Positions 42,607 to 51,122 of a DNA stretch of 57,669 nucleotides are shown here, in pieces. Source of the DNA: an uncultured Erysipelotrichaceae bacterium (GTDB lineage: Bacteria > Bacillota_I > Bacilli_A > Erysipelotrichales > Erysipelotrichaceae); the NCBI GenBank assembly GCA_947649125.1, contig CANSQL010000009.1:1-57669 (forward strand), written 5' to 3'. The position numbers and the translations under genes were made by a program. A model generated the notes under the pieces. It worked only from the letters and a program-made list of their open reading frames with translations. It did not search any database and had not been told where the DNA came from. The first letter of the stretch is position 1; the number at the start of each line of letters is the position of its first letter.

Positions 42607-44437
42607 GCGTATCGCTGCTTCGGGAATGTTGAGCCTTGCGCTTGTATTATGCGGCTGTCAAAACAAGGCAGCTGCGGATAGCGAGGTGACACAACAGGAA
42701 GCTAAAGTCTGCTATGAGGACAATGATTATTATACGGAATATGCAACTGCGGAGTATACGGAAATTGATTTGGATAAGGAAAACGGTGATGTTACGATTC
42801 AAGCGGCAGGCACCTATGAACTTCACGGAAGCTTGAAGGGCTCAATACTCGTTGATACAAAGGATGAAGTCGTGCGCTTGGTTTTGAAGCAGGCAAGCAT
42901 CAGCGCCGAAAGCGGTCCGGCGATTCGCTGCAGCGAAGGCAAAAAGCTGATTCTATCATTATATGAGGGAACTCAAAATCAGCTGAGCGACAGCACTGAT
43001 CATGAAACTACTGAATATGATGCGACGATTTTTGTCCAAAACGATTTAACGATCAACGGTTCGGGAAGTCTTGTGATTGATGCGAATATTCAAAATGCGA
43101 TCAAGGCAAAGGATACATTAAAGCTCATGGAAGGCAATATTCAAATTGAATCGACAGATAACGGCATTATCGGTAAGGATGCACTCTATGTTCACGGGGG
43201 GAGCTATCAAATCAAGGCAGAAGGCGACACAATCAAAAGCACCTATGACAAGGACGATGAAAAGGGCGACATTATAATCGAAAACGGTGAGTTTCAGCTT
43301 GAGAGCGGACAGGACGGGATTCAGGCGACGCGTTCGCTGACTGTCTATAACGGAAGCTTTTATATCGAAAGCGGCGGCGGAAGTGAAAACGGCGTAAAAG
43401 CTGCGAATGCCTTTCAGCCGGGCGGCTTCGGACATTGGAATCAACCGCAGAGCGAAGCTGTTGATGATTCACCGAGCGCCAAGGGGATAAAGGCAGAAGC
43501 GCAGCTTACGATTCATGACGGCTCCTTTGAGCTGAATACAAGCGATGATTCACTTCATGCGAACGGCGATATCACGATTAATAACGGAATCCTCACTCTG
43601 GCAAGCGGTGATGACGGTATTCACAGTGATCAAACCCTGACGATTCAAAACGGACATATCAATGTGACAGAAAGCTATGAAGGGCTTGAGGGCGCCGATA
43701 TTATCATTAACGGCGGTGATATTCAAGTGTGTTCAAGCGATGACGGAATCAATGCGGCAGGGGGAAGCGACAACGACAATGCCGATCAGCCCTCACCCGA
43801 TCGATTTATGCAGGGTGGTGACTACACAATTGAAATCCACGGCGGTACGATCCTAATTGACGCAAAGGGAGACGGTTTGGATTCTAACGGTACGATTGAA
43901 ATGGACGGAGGCAGTGCAGTCGTATTCGGACCGTCAGACGGCGGAAACGGTGCCCTGGACTATGATAAAGCCTTTACGATCAGCGGCGGTATTCTGATCG
44001 CTGTAGGAAGCTCACAAATGGCACAGGCTCCTTCCGCTTCTTCCACGCAGCCTGCCCTTATGCTTCAGCTTTCTCAACAAGAGGCAAATACGCTGTTTTA
44101 CCTTTGTGATGAAAACGGCAATCCTATGATCGGCGCCGTGCCTAAACGCGCTTATTCCAATATCGTCATCAGCACCCCTAAGCTTACGTTGTCAAAGGAA
44201 TATCAGCTTTACATCGGCGGAAGCGGCATAGTCAACGATGCCGGATATATCGAAAGCGGTTTACAGGGCGGAAACTTGAACACAACGATAACCTTAAATG
44301 ATATCATTACACAGAATACGCAAGGCGGTGCACAACCGGGCGGCTTCCCGCATACCAGAGGCGACAGAGGCAATGACTTCCCGACCGAGCATATGCTGCC
44401 TCAGGAACTACCTTCACAAACAGAAAAAGAGCTGTAG
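42596..44437 (+). CDS. Cthe_2159-like (carbohydrate-binding) beta-helix lipoprotein
   Basis: 613 aa. A lipoprotein signal with Cys near residue 21 (LVLCGC) is followed by a right-handed parallel beta-helix. The helix is built of repeats such as LTINGSGSLVI, IIIENGEFQLESGQDGIQATRSLTVYNGSFYIES, ITINNGILTLASGDDGIHSDQTLTIQNGHINV. Acidic DDGI turns would bind calcium, as in the cellulose/pectin-binding protein Cthe_2159. A beta domain closes the protein. It is translationally coupled to DUF4956 (start inside its last codons). The VTC-DUF4956-beta-helix trio recurs in Firmicutes, often with CotH kinase, which is absent here. Confidence 0.82.
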   Translation: MNYKRIAASGMLSLALVLCGCQNKAAADSEVTQQEAKVCYEDNDYYTEYATAEYTEIDLDKENGDVTIQAAGTYELHGSLKGSILVDTKDEVVRLVLKQASISAESGPAIRCSEGKKLILSLYEGTQNQLSDSTDHETTEYDATIFVQNDLTINGSGSLVIDANIQNAIKAKDTLKLMEGNIQIESTDNGIIGKDALYVHGGSYQIKAEGDTIKSTYDKDDEKGDIIIENGEFQLESGQDGIQATRSLTVYNGSFYIESGGGSENGVKAANAFQPGGFGHWNQPQSEAVDDSPSAKGIKAEAQLTIHDGSFELNTSDDSLHANGDITINNGILTLASGDDGIHSDQTLTIQNGHINVTESYEGLEGADIIINGGDIQVCSSDDGINAAGGSDNDNADQPSPDRFMQGGDYTIEIHGGTILIDAKGDGLDSNGTIEMDGGSAVVFGPSDGGNGALDYDKAFTISGGILIAVGSSQMAQAPSASSTQPALMLQLSQQEANTLFYLCDENGNPMIGAVPKRAYSNIVISTPKLTLSKEYQLYIGGSGIVNDAGYIESGLQGGNLNTTITLNDIITQNTQGGAQPGGFPHTRGDRGNDFPTEHMLPQELPSQTEKEL

Positions 44438-44473
44438 GCAATCGCCTCAAGCTCTTAAACTGTAACAGAAAAT

Positions 44474-44498
44474 CAGACATCAGATCGATGTCTGTTTT
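44474..44498 (+). terminator. Terminator of the VTC operon
   Basis: CAGACATC-AGATC-GATGTCTG followed by TTTTC. Confidence 0.75.
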
Positions 44499-44522
44499 CT
44501 TGTGGATGAATTTCGGTCAGTT

Positions 44523-45332
44523 CTATTCATCCGTGTCCTCTTCCGATTCTGCTTCTTCTTCGGGTTCTTGATCCAGCATTGCATCAAGCACACCGTCATA
44601 GCCGTCCATGGCGTAATCCTTCAACAAACGAACGCCCTCTGTTTGGAATAAATATTCACAATAGAACATTCCCGCAATATCAGGAAAACGCTGCCATAGA
44701 TCTAAACGGTTCATCAGCTGCAGAATCTGCGTCTGTATTTTTTCACCCTCTACACGCACGGCAGCGGTAAGCGAACGAAATGCTTCCTTCCTGCGTGTAA
44801 TATAGCGCGGCTTATCAAGTCGATACAGGCGCACGTCCTCATTCCATGAAAGATATTGTGTAAGACCCTCGCAAAAGAAGCGATACTCGAGCTCCTCATA
44901 ATAGCCCTGCGGCATCTCATACGTATTGTTTATCACATAACGCAACAGCTGCACATGGCAAAGGTTATGCAGAATATAACGCATCTCCTTTACACTTGTG
45001 GTGTAATCAGCCACATTCAACAGATCAATGAGCAGATAGTCCTCATCCTCATGCCGCAGCATTTTCGCATCAAAGAATTTTTCGCTTCCTACGATCGGCA
45101 TAATAATGACATCCTTCGTTATCAGATGATGATGAGGGAATAAGTATGTAACTACATCATGGTTCCATAACGGATATCGTCGATACATCGACAACTCCTG
45201 ACACAGATGAATTACAACTTCCTGCCTCGTCGGACTGATCTCAGACGTCTGACAATACGGCTGATACCAAGTATGCTTCTTGGCTTCATGGTTCTTTACA
45301 TAATAATCGATTTCACTAAATTCGAATCGCAT
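44523..45332 (-). CDS. Hypothetical protein with degenerate gluzincin-like motif
   Basis: 269 aa, soluble, with a very acidic tail (EPEEEAESEEDTDE). Its centre reads LHNLCH (His122, His126) with ECEG-like FCEGLTQYLSW (Glu155) about 30 residues later. This is the spacing of HExxH...E zinc peptidases, but with Asn replacing the catalytic Glu. It may be an inactive metalloprotease relative that still binds metal, or this may be coincidence. The ATG at 45332 follows AGGAGGAG. Monocistronic. Confidence 0.55.
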   Translation of the reverse strand: MRFEFSEIDYYVKNHEAKKHTWYQPYCQTSEISPTRQEVVIHLCQELSMYRRYPLWNHDVVTYLFPHHHLITKDVIIMPIVGSEKFFDAKMLRHEDEDYLLIDLLNVADYTTSVKEMRYILHNLCHVQLLRYVINNTYEMPQGYYEELEYRFFCEGLTQYLSWNEDVRLYRLDKPRYITRRKEAFRSLTAAVRVEGEKIQTQILQLMNRLDLWQRFPDIAGMFYCEYLFQTEGVRLLKDYAMDGYDGVLDAMLDQEPEEEAESEEDTDE

Positions 45333-45632
45333 ATCAATCTCCTCCTCTATGACCACCTATATTATAACTAAACTTGTCGACTTTTTCACCTACTTAGGTA
45401 TATCTTGGTTCTATTTTTTTAAACGGCCGTTTTGGAGCATTTTCAGAGGCCAACTTTAACTCAGATTTTTTCAAAAATTTCAAATCCTGTAATTTTACAG
45501 TCTTTAATAAAGTTTTTAACAAAAGTATAACACCATATAAATGAGATAAAGTTTTTTTCAACACAAATAAACACTTGTCCTCCATCTTCCGAAAAAACAC
45601 ACATAAAATGGCTTAGAAAGGAGAAAAATGCC

Positions 45633-45914
45633 ATGCAAATTCCTCAACCGAACATAAATGCCTATCGAAAATGGATGAAAACACCGAATTTTTATCATCA
45701 ATTAGCGCCGACATTGTGTAATGACAATAAAAATAATGTGAATTTTACCGGCACTCAGGTTGCCTTTATCAACAATAATTTTGATGAAGGAACCGATTTT
45801 CGCGGCTACGGGTGTTACAGAAGCAACGCTCCCTGTAACCTATGCAACATCTACTGTCCTCTTTACTATAACAGTAAAAGTGCCGTACAGGCAAACAACG
45901 CTTGGTTCATTTAA
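45633..45914 (+). CDS. Small Cys/Asn-rich hypothetical protein
   Basis: 93 aa with no signal peptide or membrane helix. Five Cys lie mostly near the end (GYGCYRSNAPCNLCNIYCPLYYN). AAAGGAG lies 9 nt before the ATG, and a terminator follows. No family recognised. An alternative frame (45760-45954) is open over the second half but lacks a ribosome site. Confidence 0.5.
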   Translation: MQIPQPNINAYRKWMKTPNFYHQLAPTLCNDNKNNVNFTGTQVAFINNNFDEGTDFRGYGCYRSNAPCNLCNIYCPLYYNSKSAVQANNAWFI

Positions 45915-45934
45915 CAGAATCCCGTATGAAATAA

Positions 45935-45977
45935 AAAGCATGGGGTATGAATAAATAAATCTCATATCCCATGCTTT
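45935..45977. terminator. Bidirectional terminator
   Basis: AAAGCATGGGGTATGA and TCATATCCCATGCTTT arms lie between the small Cys-rich gene and the convergent deacetylase gene. Confidence 0.7.
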
Positions 45978-45990
45978 CATTTATTCCTGT

Positions 45991-47250
45991 CTATAATCCT
46001 GTTTTCTCTCCCTTATATTGAAACAGCTCTGATATAGTCACAAGCTGATACCCCTTGTTTTGCAGATAAGGAACAAGCTCCTTTACCGCCTCGAGTGTAG
46101 TCGGATATAAATCATGAAACAAAATAATTGCGCCGTCAAATGCACCTGCCTTTGCCCGACTCAGTGTAACCTGTTTATCACGATTGCGCCAATCCTCACT
46201 GTCGACATTCCATAAAGCGATATGCAGACCGTTTTGTTCCAGTACCTGCTCGCTCGTTTCATTCCATGCGCCGTACGGCGGTCTTACATAGGTTGCCTCA
46301 TGGCCGGTTAGCTTATACAACGCATCCTGAGTATCGAACACCTCTTTACGAATAAACTTCTTATCCTTAGAAGCAATGCTTTTATGATCCCATGAATGAT
46401 TACAGATCTCAAAGCCGTTTTCCACCATATGCTTCACCGTATCAGGATAATATTGAATATTCTGTCCGAGCATAAAGAAGGATGCAGTTGCATTATGTGC
46501 TTCAAATACCTTCATCACTTCATCGGTATATACAGAGGGACCGTCATCAAATGTCAATGCGATCATCGGCTTCTTCGGATCGATTTTCAGCTTTCGCTTG
46601 ATCGTAAGCGGTTTTTTATTTTCACCCTTGCCCGCAAGCTTGATGTATTTTTGATAATCACTGTATTTTAATTGAATCGCAGCATTTTTATAATAAAGCT
46701 TGACCGTATTCTCATGCGGTGTAACGTTGATATCAGCCAAAGACTTCACCGTAGTATTCGCCTGCTTCTTAAACTGTTCACGAAGCATATCATAATAATC
46801 ACGCCTGAATACATCCGTTACCTTGATCTCTCGCTTTGCTTCCGTATCATAGCTGATACATTGTTTTTCTTCCTTGATGATGTTTTTTTCGGCATCCATC
46901 AGCTGATAATGAAATACGACACTGAGATAACGCTGATTCAATTCATCACTTTCATAATCAAGAAGGGCAATACCGTTTTCCTTCGGCAATGCTTTTATAT
47001 ATTCATTGATTTTCGCATTCATTTCCTTTGATTCAAACTGCGGATAATGAAACAAGCGTATTTGCTGCTCATTTTCTTCATCGAATTGACTGATCAATTC
47101 ACCGGCTTTTTTGTTTTCCTCACTTACTTCCTTCAATTCCTTATAAGGATCGGGCTTAGCAATGATTTTGGATATACCGAAGCCCAAAAGCAATAAGCTC
47201 ACGAGCACAAATACGAGTCTTTCATATCTTAATTTTTTATGTGTCTTCAT
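45991..47250 (-). CDS. Polysaccharide deacetylase (CE4) with DUF3298-like domain
   Basis: 419 aa. Signal anchor (11-31), a PdaC/DUF3298-type mixed domain (about 60-200), then a CE4 deacetylase: TFDDGP (about 231-236), NHSWDH metal histidines, RPPYG and the final LFHD. All catalytic positions are present. It should deacetylate peptidoglycan (or another surface glycan) outside the membrane, which typically raises lysozyme resistance. Single-gene unit. Confidence 0.9.
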   Translation of the reverse strand: MKTHKKLRYERLVFVLVSLLLLGFGISKIIAKPDPYKELKEVSEENKKAGELISQFDEENEQQIRLFHYPQFESKEMNAKINEYIKALPKENGIALLDYESDELNQRYLSVVFHYQLMDAEKNIIKEEKQCISYDTEAKREIKVTDVFRRDYYDMLREQFKKQANTTVKSLADINVTPHENTVKLYYKNAAIQLKYSDYQKYIKLAGKGENKKPLTIKRKLKIDPKKPMIALTFDDGPSVYTDEVMKVFEAHNATASFFMLGQNIQYYPDTVKHMVENGFEICNHSWDHKSIASKDKKFIRKEVFDTQDALYKLTGHEATYVRPPYGAWNETSEQVLEQNGLHIALWNVDSEDWRNRDKQVTLSRAKAGAFDGAIILFHDLYPTTLEAVKELVPYLQNKGYQLVTISELFQYKGEKTGL

Positions 47251-47477
47251 GTTTCGCCTTTCTTTTTTATACGCTTTAAATCATCTTATTCTTTTTGACA
47301 TTGTTAAAGTGTAAGCATTTTTATATTTCATAGAAATTTATTTTACAATCCTCTTTTAGTATAACACATATTTATTTAATTACCACTCTTTTCGCAATGT
47401 TTTTTCTGACAGCAGTTTTTTTAACAGCTCTTATTTCAATGACCTCTGTTTATTTTATGCAGTGCCATATTAATATT

Positions 47478-47540
47478 GCAGGAATCAAATCACTTATATG
47501 AGGATTCCTGCTTGTATTGAGTACGTACATGCTTTATAAT
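47478..47540 (+). promoter_or_regulatory. Promoter of the HAD gene with upstream dyad
   Basis: TTGTAT (47512-47517), 17-bp spacer, TATAAT (47535-47540). A perfect 9-bp dyad, GCAGGAATC/GATTCCTGC (47478-47486, 47503-47511), ends right at the -35 box and may be an operator. Nothing else stands out in 47251-47567. Confidence 0.55.
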
Positions 47541-47567
47541 ACAAGAGATTGAACAGAGGTGAGTTGA

Positions 47568-48341
47568 ATGAGAAAGCTGTTTTTCTTTGATATTGACGGT
47601 ACTTTGACAAGCGCAAAAGAGTTCGGTAAGGTGTATGAAAGCACAAGAGAGGCCTTGCGCCGTTTAAAAGAGAACGGACATTTTGTGGCCTTGGCAACAG
47701 GCAGAGCGCTGTTTCGTGCCAAAGCGTTTCAAAATGAGATCGGACTTGAGAATATGGTATGTGAAGGCGGAAGCTGTATTATCTTGAATCATCAACAGGT
47801 AAGCTATGAAGCACCGAATCAAGAGCTGTTAAAGGATATTTATCGTGAGGCGCTCGCTAAGCAGGTGGGTATTGCGGTTGCCTGTGAGGACAGTGCTCAT
47901 CGTATCGCTTCAAATTCCTTGTTTCATGAGCTGGCAGGTGATTTTCATGAGTTTATGGATGTCAGTACAGACAGTGAGTTTTATATTGATGAAGTTGATC
48001 AAATCAGACGTTTGTTTATTGCCGATCCGCAGCATAAAATGGATATGAAAAAGCTCGAACAAATCGGTGTGATGCACTACGGGGACGATCAGTTTATTAT
48101 CATTGAGCCTGATGATAAATATAAAGGAATAAAAAAGACCTGCGATCTGTTAGGGGAAAGTGAAGCACAGATCGTAGTTTTCGGTGATGGCTGGAACGAT
48201 CGCAAGATGTTTCAACAGGCGCCCTTTGCGGTGGCAATGGGGAATGCCGTACCCGAGGTCAAGGCTGAGGCGGATTATATTACGGCAGACAGCGACCATG
48301 ACGGCATCTATCTTGCCTGTGAGCATTTCGGTTGGATTTAA
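47568..48341 (+). CDS. HAD-superfamily (Cof-type) phosphatase
   Basis: 257 aa. Motif I FFDIDGTLT, motif II ATGRA, motif III Lys (YKGIKK) and motif IV FGDGWNDRKMF, with a type IIB cap between. This is the Cof-like sugar-phosphate phosphatase layout. Substrate unknown. GAGGTGAGTTG precedes the ATG. Confidence 0.9.
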   Translation: MRKLFFFDIDGTLTSAKEFGKVYESTREALRRLKENGHFVALATGRALFRAKAFQNEIGLENMVCEGGSCIILNHQQVSYEAPNQELLKDIYREALAKQVGIAVACEDSAHRIASNSLFHELAGDFHEFMDVSTDSEFYIDEVDQIRRLFIADPQHKMDMKKLEQIGVMHYGDDQFIIIEPDDKYKGIKKTCDLLGESEAQIVVFGDGWNDRKMFQQAPFAVAMGNAVPEVKAEADYITADSDHDGIYLACEHFGWI

Positions 48342-48404
48342 AACAGAAGCAGTTAAGCTATGATATGTATTCATTATATATAATTGTTTAAGGAGGAAAA
48401 ACAT

Positions 48405-49184
48405 ATGAATGAGGTATTAGAGGTAATTGAACAGCGTATTTCTTTACGTGCATACAGTGATGTGCCGATCAGCAGTGAAGAAGAGGAAGCTATTTTACAT
48501 GCGGCAATGCGGGCACCGACTGCCGGAAATCAAATGCTTTACTCAATGATTATTATCAGAGATCAAGAAAAAAAGCAGCTGTTGAGCGAGCTTTGCGATC
48601 ATCAGCCGTTTATTGCGAAGGCACCGCTGATGATCATATTTGCGGCCGATCATCATAAATGGTTCCGTTATTATCAAAAAAACGGGGTGAAGCAATTCTG
48701 TGAGGGCAAGGCATTTCAATTTGAGGCACCGCAGGAAAGTGATTTACTGTTGGCGATTCAGGATACGATGATTGCCGCACAAAACAGTGTTATCGCGGCG
48801 GAATCAATGAATATCGGCTCCTGTTATATCGGTGATATCATGGAAAACGGGGAAAGAATCAAGGAGCTGTTAAATCTGCCGCAGTATACGATGCCGATCG
48901 GTATGGTTGTGTACGGTCATTATCCACAAGGCTTTCCGAAGCTGCCGAAGCGCCGCTTTGATAAGCAGTTTGTCGTATTTGAGGATCAGTATCAGCAGTT
49001 GAGCGATGAACAAATCGATGAAATGTTCCAAGCAGAGGATGCACAATATAATCCGAACAATCCGCATCAGGCAGAAAACTTTGCGCAGCAGTTTTACGCT
49101 CGCAAGACCGGTGCACCCTTCTCTAAGGAAATGGCACGAAGCGCTCGCTTTTGGCTGAAGCAGTGGGACGGTCGCCTGTTGTAG
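48405..49184 (+). CDS. Nitroreductase-family protein
   Basis: 259 aa FMN-dependent oxidoreductase: the N-terminal IEQRISLRAYSD and AMRAPTAGNQMLYSM contact FMN, and the PIGMVVYGHYPQ segment is typical. The C-terminal extension (about 195-259) is longer than in minimal nitroreductases, as in NfrA/SsuE-like members. AAGGAGGAAAAAC precedes the ATG at 48405. Confidence 0.85.
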   Translation: MNEVLEVIEQRISLRAYSDVPISSEEEEAILHAAMRAPTAGNQMLYSMIIIRDQEKKQLLSELCDHQPFIAKAPLMIIFAADHHKWFRYYQKNGVKQFCEGKAFQFEAPQESDLLLAIQDTMIAAQNSVIAAESMNIGSCYIGDIMENGERIKELLNLPQYTMPIGMVVYGHYPQGFPKLPKRRFDKQFVVFEDQYQQLSDEQIDEMFQAEDAQYNPNNPHQAENFAQQFYARKTGAPFSKEMARSARFWLKQWDGRLL

Positions 49185-49200
49185 CAATTATAAGGAAGGA

Positions 49201-49222
49201 AAAGCTCAAACGAGCTTTTTTT
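49201..49222 (+). terminator. Nitroreductase terminator
   Basis: AAAGCTC-AAAC-GAGCTTT and a T7 tract. Confidence 0.8.
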
Positions 49223-49261
49223 ATCGGTTATCGCACTGCCTGCAGAATCAGCCTTTTTGAC

Positions 49262-50197
49262 TTACGAAACAGTATTGTTGTCACTTGTGATCAACGAAAC
49301 CTGCAGCTCATCACATACCGCAAAGATCGGGGAAAGAATCGTATAATTCAAAGCACCGCCCCATAACAAGCCGATTACATGATGGCGATATTCTCCCTCC
49401 TGCATCAGCACTACAGAGCCGCTGTCCCCATGATCGGAAAAAGCAGTATTAACATCTGCGATGATGATCTGATTTCGCTTTTCATCAGCATCTGCATACA
49501 GATAAGCAATTTTCCCGATCGTCGTCCCGGTCGTTCGTCCGCTTTTCACAACAAGATCACCGATATTGTCCATTGTCAGCTCATAGGAGCCTAACGGCGC
49601 TCCGATACCGATAATCTCATTTGTCTTTGCCTCTTTGCTGTACAGCATCCTCGCAATTCCGCCGTCCACAAGCTCTGAATTTACCGTTCTTGAAGCATAG
49701 GCAATCAAATCCTGTGTTTCATGTGATTCCGGCTGAAAGATGGACTGATCGGGCCGCGGAAAACAATGCGCATTTGCCAACAGATAAATATCATTTTCAT
49801 TATCCTGTGCTCTTATAGAGCGCACAAACATCCCCAATGTACAAAGCCCGCCGGTAAACGGACTGTTTGGCATATAAATCTCAGCTCCGCCCGGTATCGG
49901 ACGAAATTTCTCGCGATTGACTACTTCGCTTTGTTCCGCCTGATATGTTTCAAATTTCGGCAGTTCAATGACATCGGTAGGAATTCCGTCTAAGTATGCC
50001 GGTATTCGTTCATTTTTCGGACAGTTCTTTTCCGGTTCTTTTTTTGTTGTAAAAACGATGATTGCCGGTTCGTCTGTTTCTTTTCCGTCCTTTTCCTTAT
50101 AACCGATTGCGACTGAATGTACATTATTCAGAGACATCAGCCAATCACAGTATTTGTTTTTCACCGCCTGTATTGCTTCACACTGTTTCTGATCCAT
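49262..50197 (-). CDS. Trypsin-fold serine protease without signal peptide
   Basis: 311 aa. A plausible catalytic triad is His144 (LLANAHCF), Asp178 (VDGGIAR) and Ser259 (HGDSGSVV). VKSGRTTGTTIG precedes the Ser strand, as in Nal1-like and similar bacterial proteases. No signal peptide or membrane segment is present, so it appears cytosolic. The N-terminal 100 residues form a separate small domain (VHSVAIGYKEKDG...PAIIVFTTKK) that also occurs ahead of such protease domains. Single gene; substrate unknown. Confidence 0.75.
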   Translation of the reverse strand: MDQKQCEAIQAVKNKYCDWLMSLNNVHSVAIGYKEKDGKETDEPAIIVFTTKKEPEKNCPKNERIPAYLDGIPTDVIELPKFETYQAEQSEVVNREKFRPIPGGAEIYMPNSPFTGGLCTLGMFVRSIRAQDNENDIYLLANAHCFPRPDQSIFQPESHETQDLIAYASRTVNSELVDGGIARMLYSKEAKTNEIIGIGAPLGSYELTMDNIGDLVVKSGRTTGTTIGKIAYLYADADEKRNQIIIADVNTAFSDHGDSGSVVLMQEGEYRHHVIGLLWGGALNYTILSPIFAVCDELQVSLITSDNNTVS

Positions 50198-50487
50198 TCT
50201 ATCACTTCCTGTTACAGGTTATTCCGTAATTTACCCGAAGCATAGGCAAATATCATTTTATCTTGACTCATCGGCTCAAAAGCATTGTAAATTATTTTAT
50301 TTCTGTGAAAAGATTCGAAGTGTATAATTGTACTTAATTGACTTTTTTTAGTATAAATTTTATATAATGGTGTCTGTTCTTGCCAAATCATCGTTTGCGG
50401 CAGTATAATAGTAACAACAAGATAAGCTGAAAGGCTTTTGTTGTGTTTGCGTTACCGTTATCGGTAAATGAGGAGGATAAAGATAGT

Positions 50488-50949
50488 ATGAAAAAATTAA
50501 TGGTTTTATTGTGTGCAGGTATGTTGCTTGCAGGATGCGGAAGCAAGAAAGAAGAAGCTAAAACTGAAGAAAATCGTGAGTCAAAGGTATGTACGATGGA
50601 GCAGTCCGGCATCAAAATGGAATTAGGTGCATCTGCGTTAAATGACATCATTGACAAGGTTGATGTAAAAGTTATCGTTCCTTTACAGGGAGTTTCAGAA
50701 AGTGCTGTTACTGATACATTAAAGGCACAGATGGAAGAGGCTGCATTGAAGCAGATCGGATTAAGCAAGGGCGACGGCGTTGATGTAGAAACAGAGGCTA
50801 AGGACGGTAATCTTTCTGTTAAGGTCACTATCGATATGAACAAAGCAAGCGCTGAAGCGAAAAAGGTGTTAAATCTTGAAGATGCTAAGGAAAGCAAGCT
50901 GAGCGATTTTGTTAAAGCGGCTGAAGCAACCGGAGCTTCTTGTAAGTAA
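50488..50949 (+). CDS. DUF1307 (YehR-like) lipoprotein
   Basis: 153 aa. The ATG at 50488 follows GAGGAGG. The lipobox is LLAGC (Cys18). The mature part, beginning KVCTMEQSGIKMELGASALND, matches the DUF1307/YehR family. Lys/Glu-rich linker after the Cys. Function unknown; own terminator downstream. Confidence 0.82.
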   Translation: MKKLMVLLCAGMLLAGCGSKKEEAKTEENRESKVCTMEQSGIKMELGASALNDIIDKVDVKVIVPLQGVSESAVTDTLKAQMEEAALKQIGLSKGDGVDVETEAKDGNLSVKVTIDMNKASAEAKKVLNLEDAKESKLSDFVKAAEATGASCK

Positions 50950-50964
50950 TTTATTATTTCAATT

Positions 50965-50999
50965 ACAGCTGTACTTCTAAGTGAAGCACAGCTGTTTTT
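50965..50999 (+). terminator. DUF1307 lipoprotein terminator
   Basis: ACAGCTGT near 50965 pairs with ACAGCTGT near 50988 through an extended TTC/GAA stem, followed by T5. Confidence 0.75.
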
Positions 51000-51042
51000 A
51001 TCGCAAGAATTAGTAAAGCGAGACAATGATACAAACAAATCT

Positions 51043-51100
51043 CTTCATACCATCTAATCAACGACTTATCGTTGCTCTGATGGTATGAAGATGATATAAT
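51043..51100 (+). promoter_or_regulatory. Nested palindrome overlapping the restriction-modification promoter
   Basis: Outer arms CTTCATACCATC (51043-51054) and GATGGTATGAAG (51079-51090) are perfect. Inside lies a second dyad, CAACGA-CTTA-TCGTTG (51059-51074). The promoter reads TTGCTC (51072-51077), 17-bp spacer, TATAAT (51095-51100), so the right arm occupies the spacer. A dimeric DNA-binding protein here would block transcription. Confidence 0.65.
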
Positions 51101-51122
51101 ATACACATACGAGGTGATGTGT

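Noticed and set aside
45394-45600. 68-codon minus-strand frame upstream of the Cys-rich gene
   Set aside because: No ribosome site, no family and a low-complexity Lys/Leu composition.
45760-45954. Alternative frame over the end of the Cys-rich gene
   Set aside because: No ribosome site; the frame at 45633-45914 has one.
50388-51038. Long minus-strand frame opposite the DUF1307 lipoprotein gene
   Set aside because: Ser/Ala/Leu-rich shadow of a well-supported lipoprotein gene on the plus strand.
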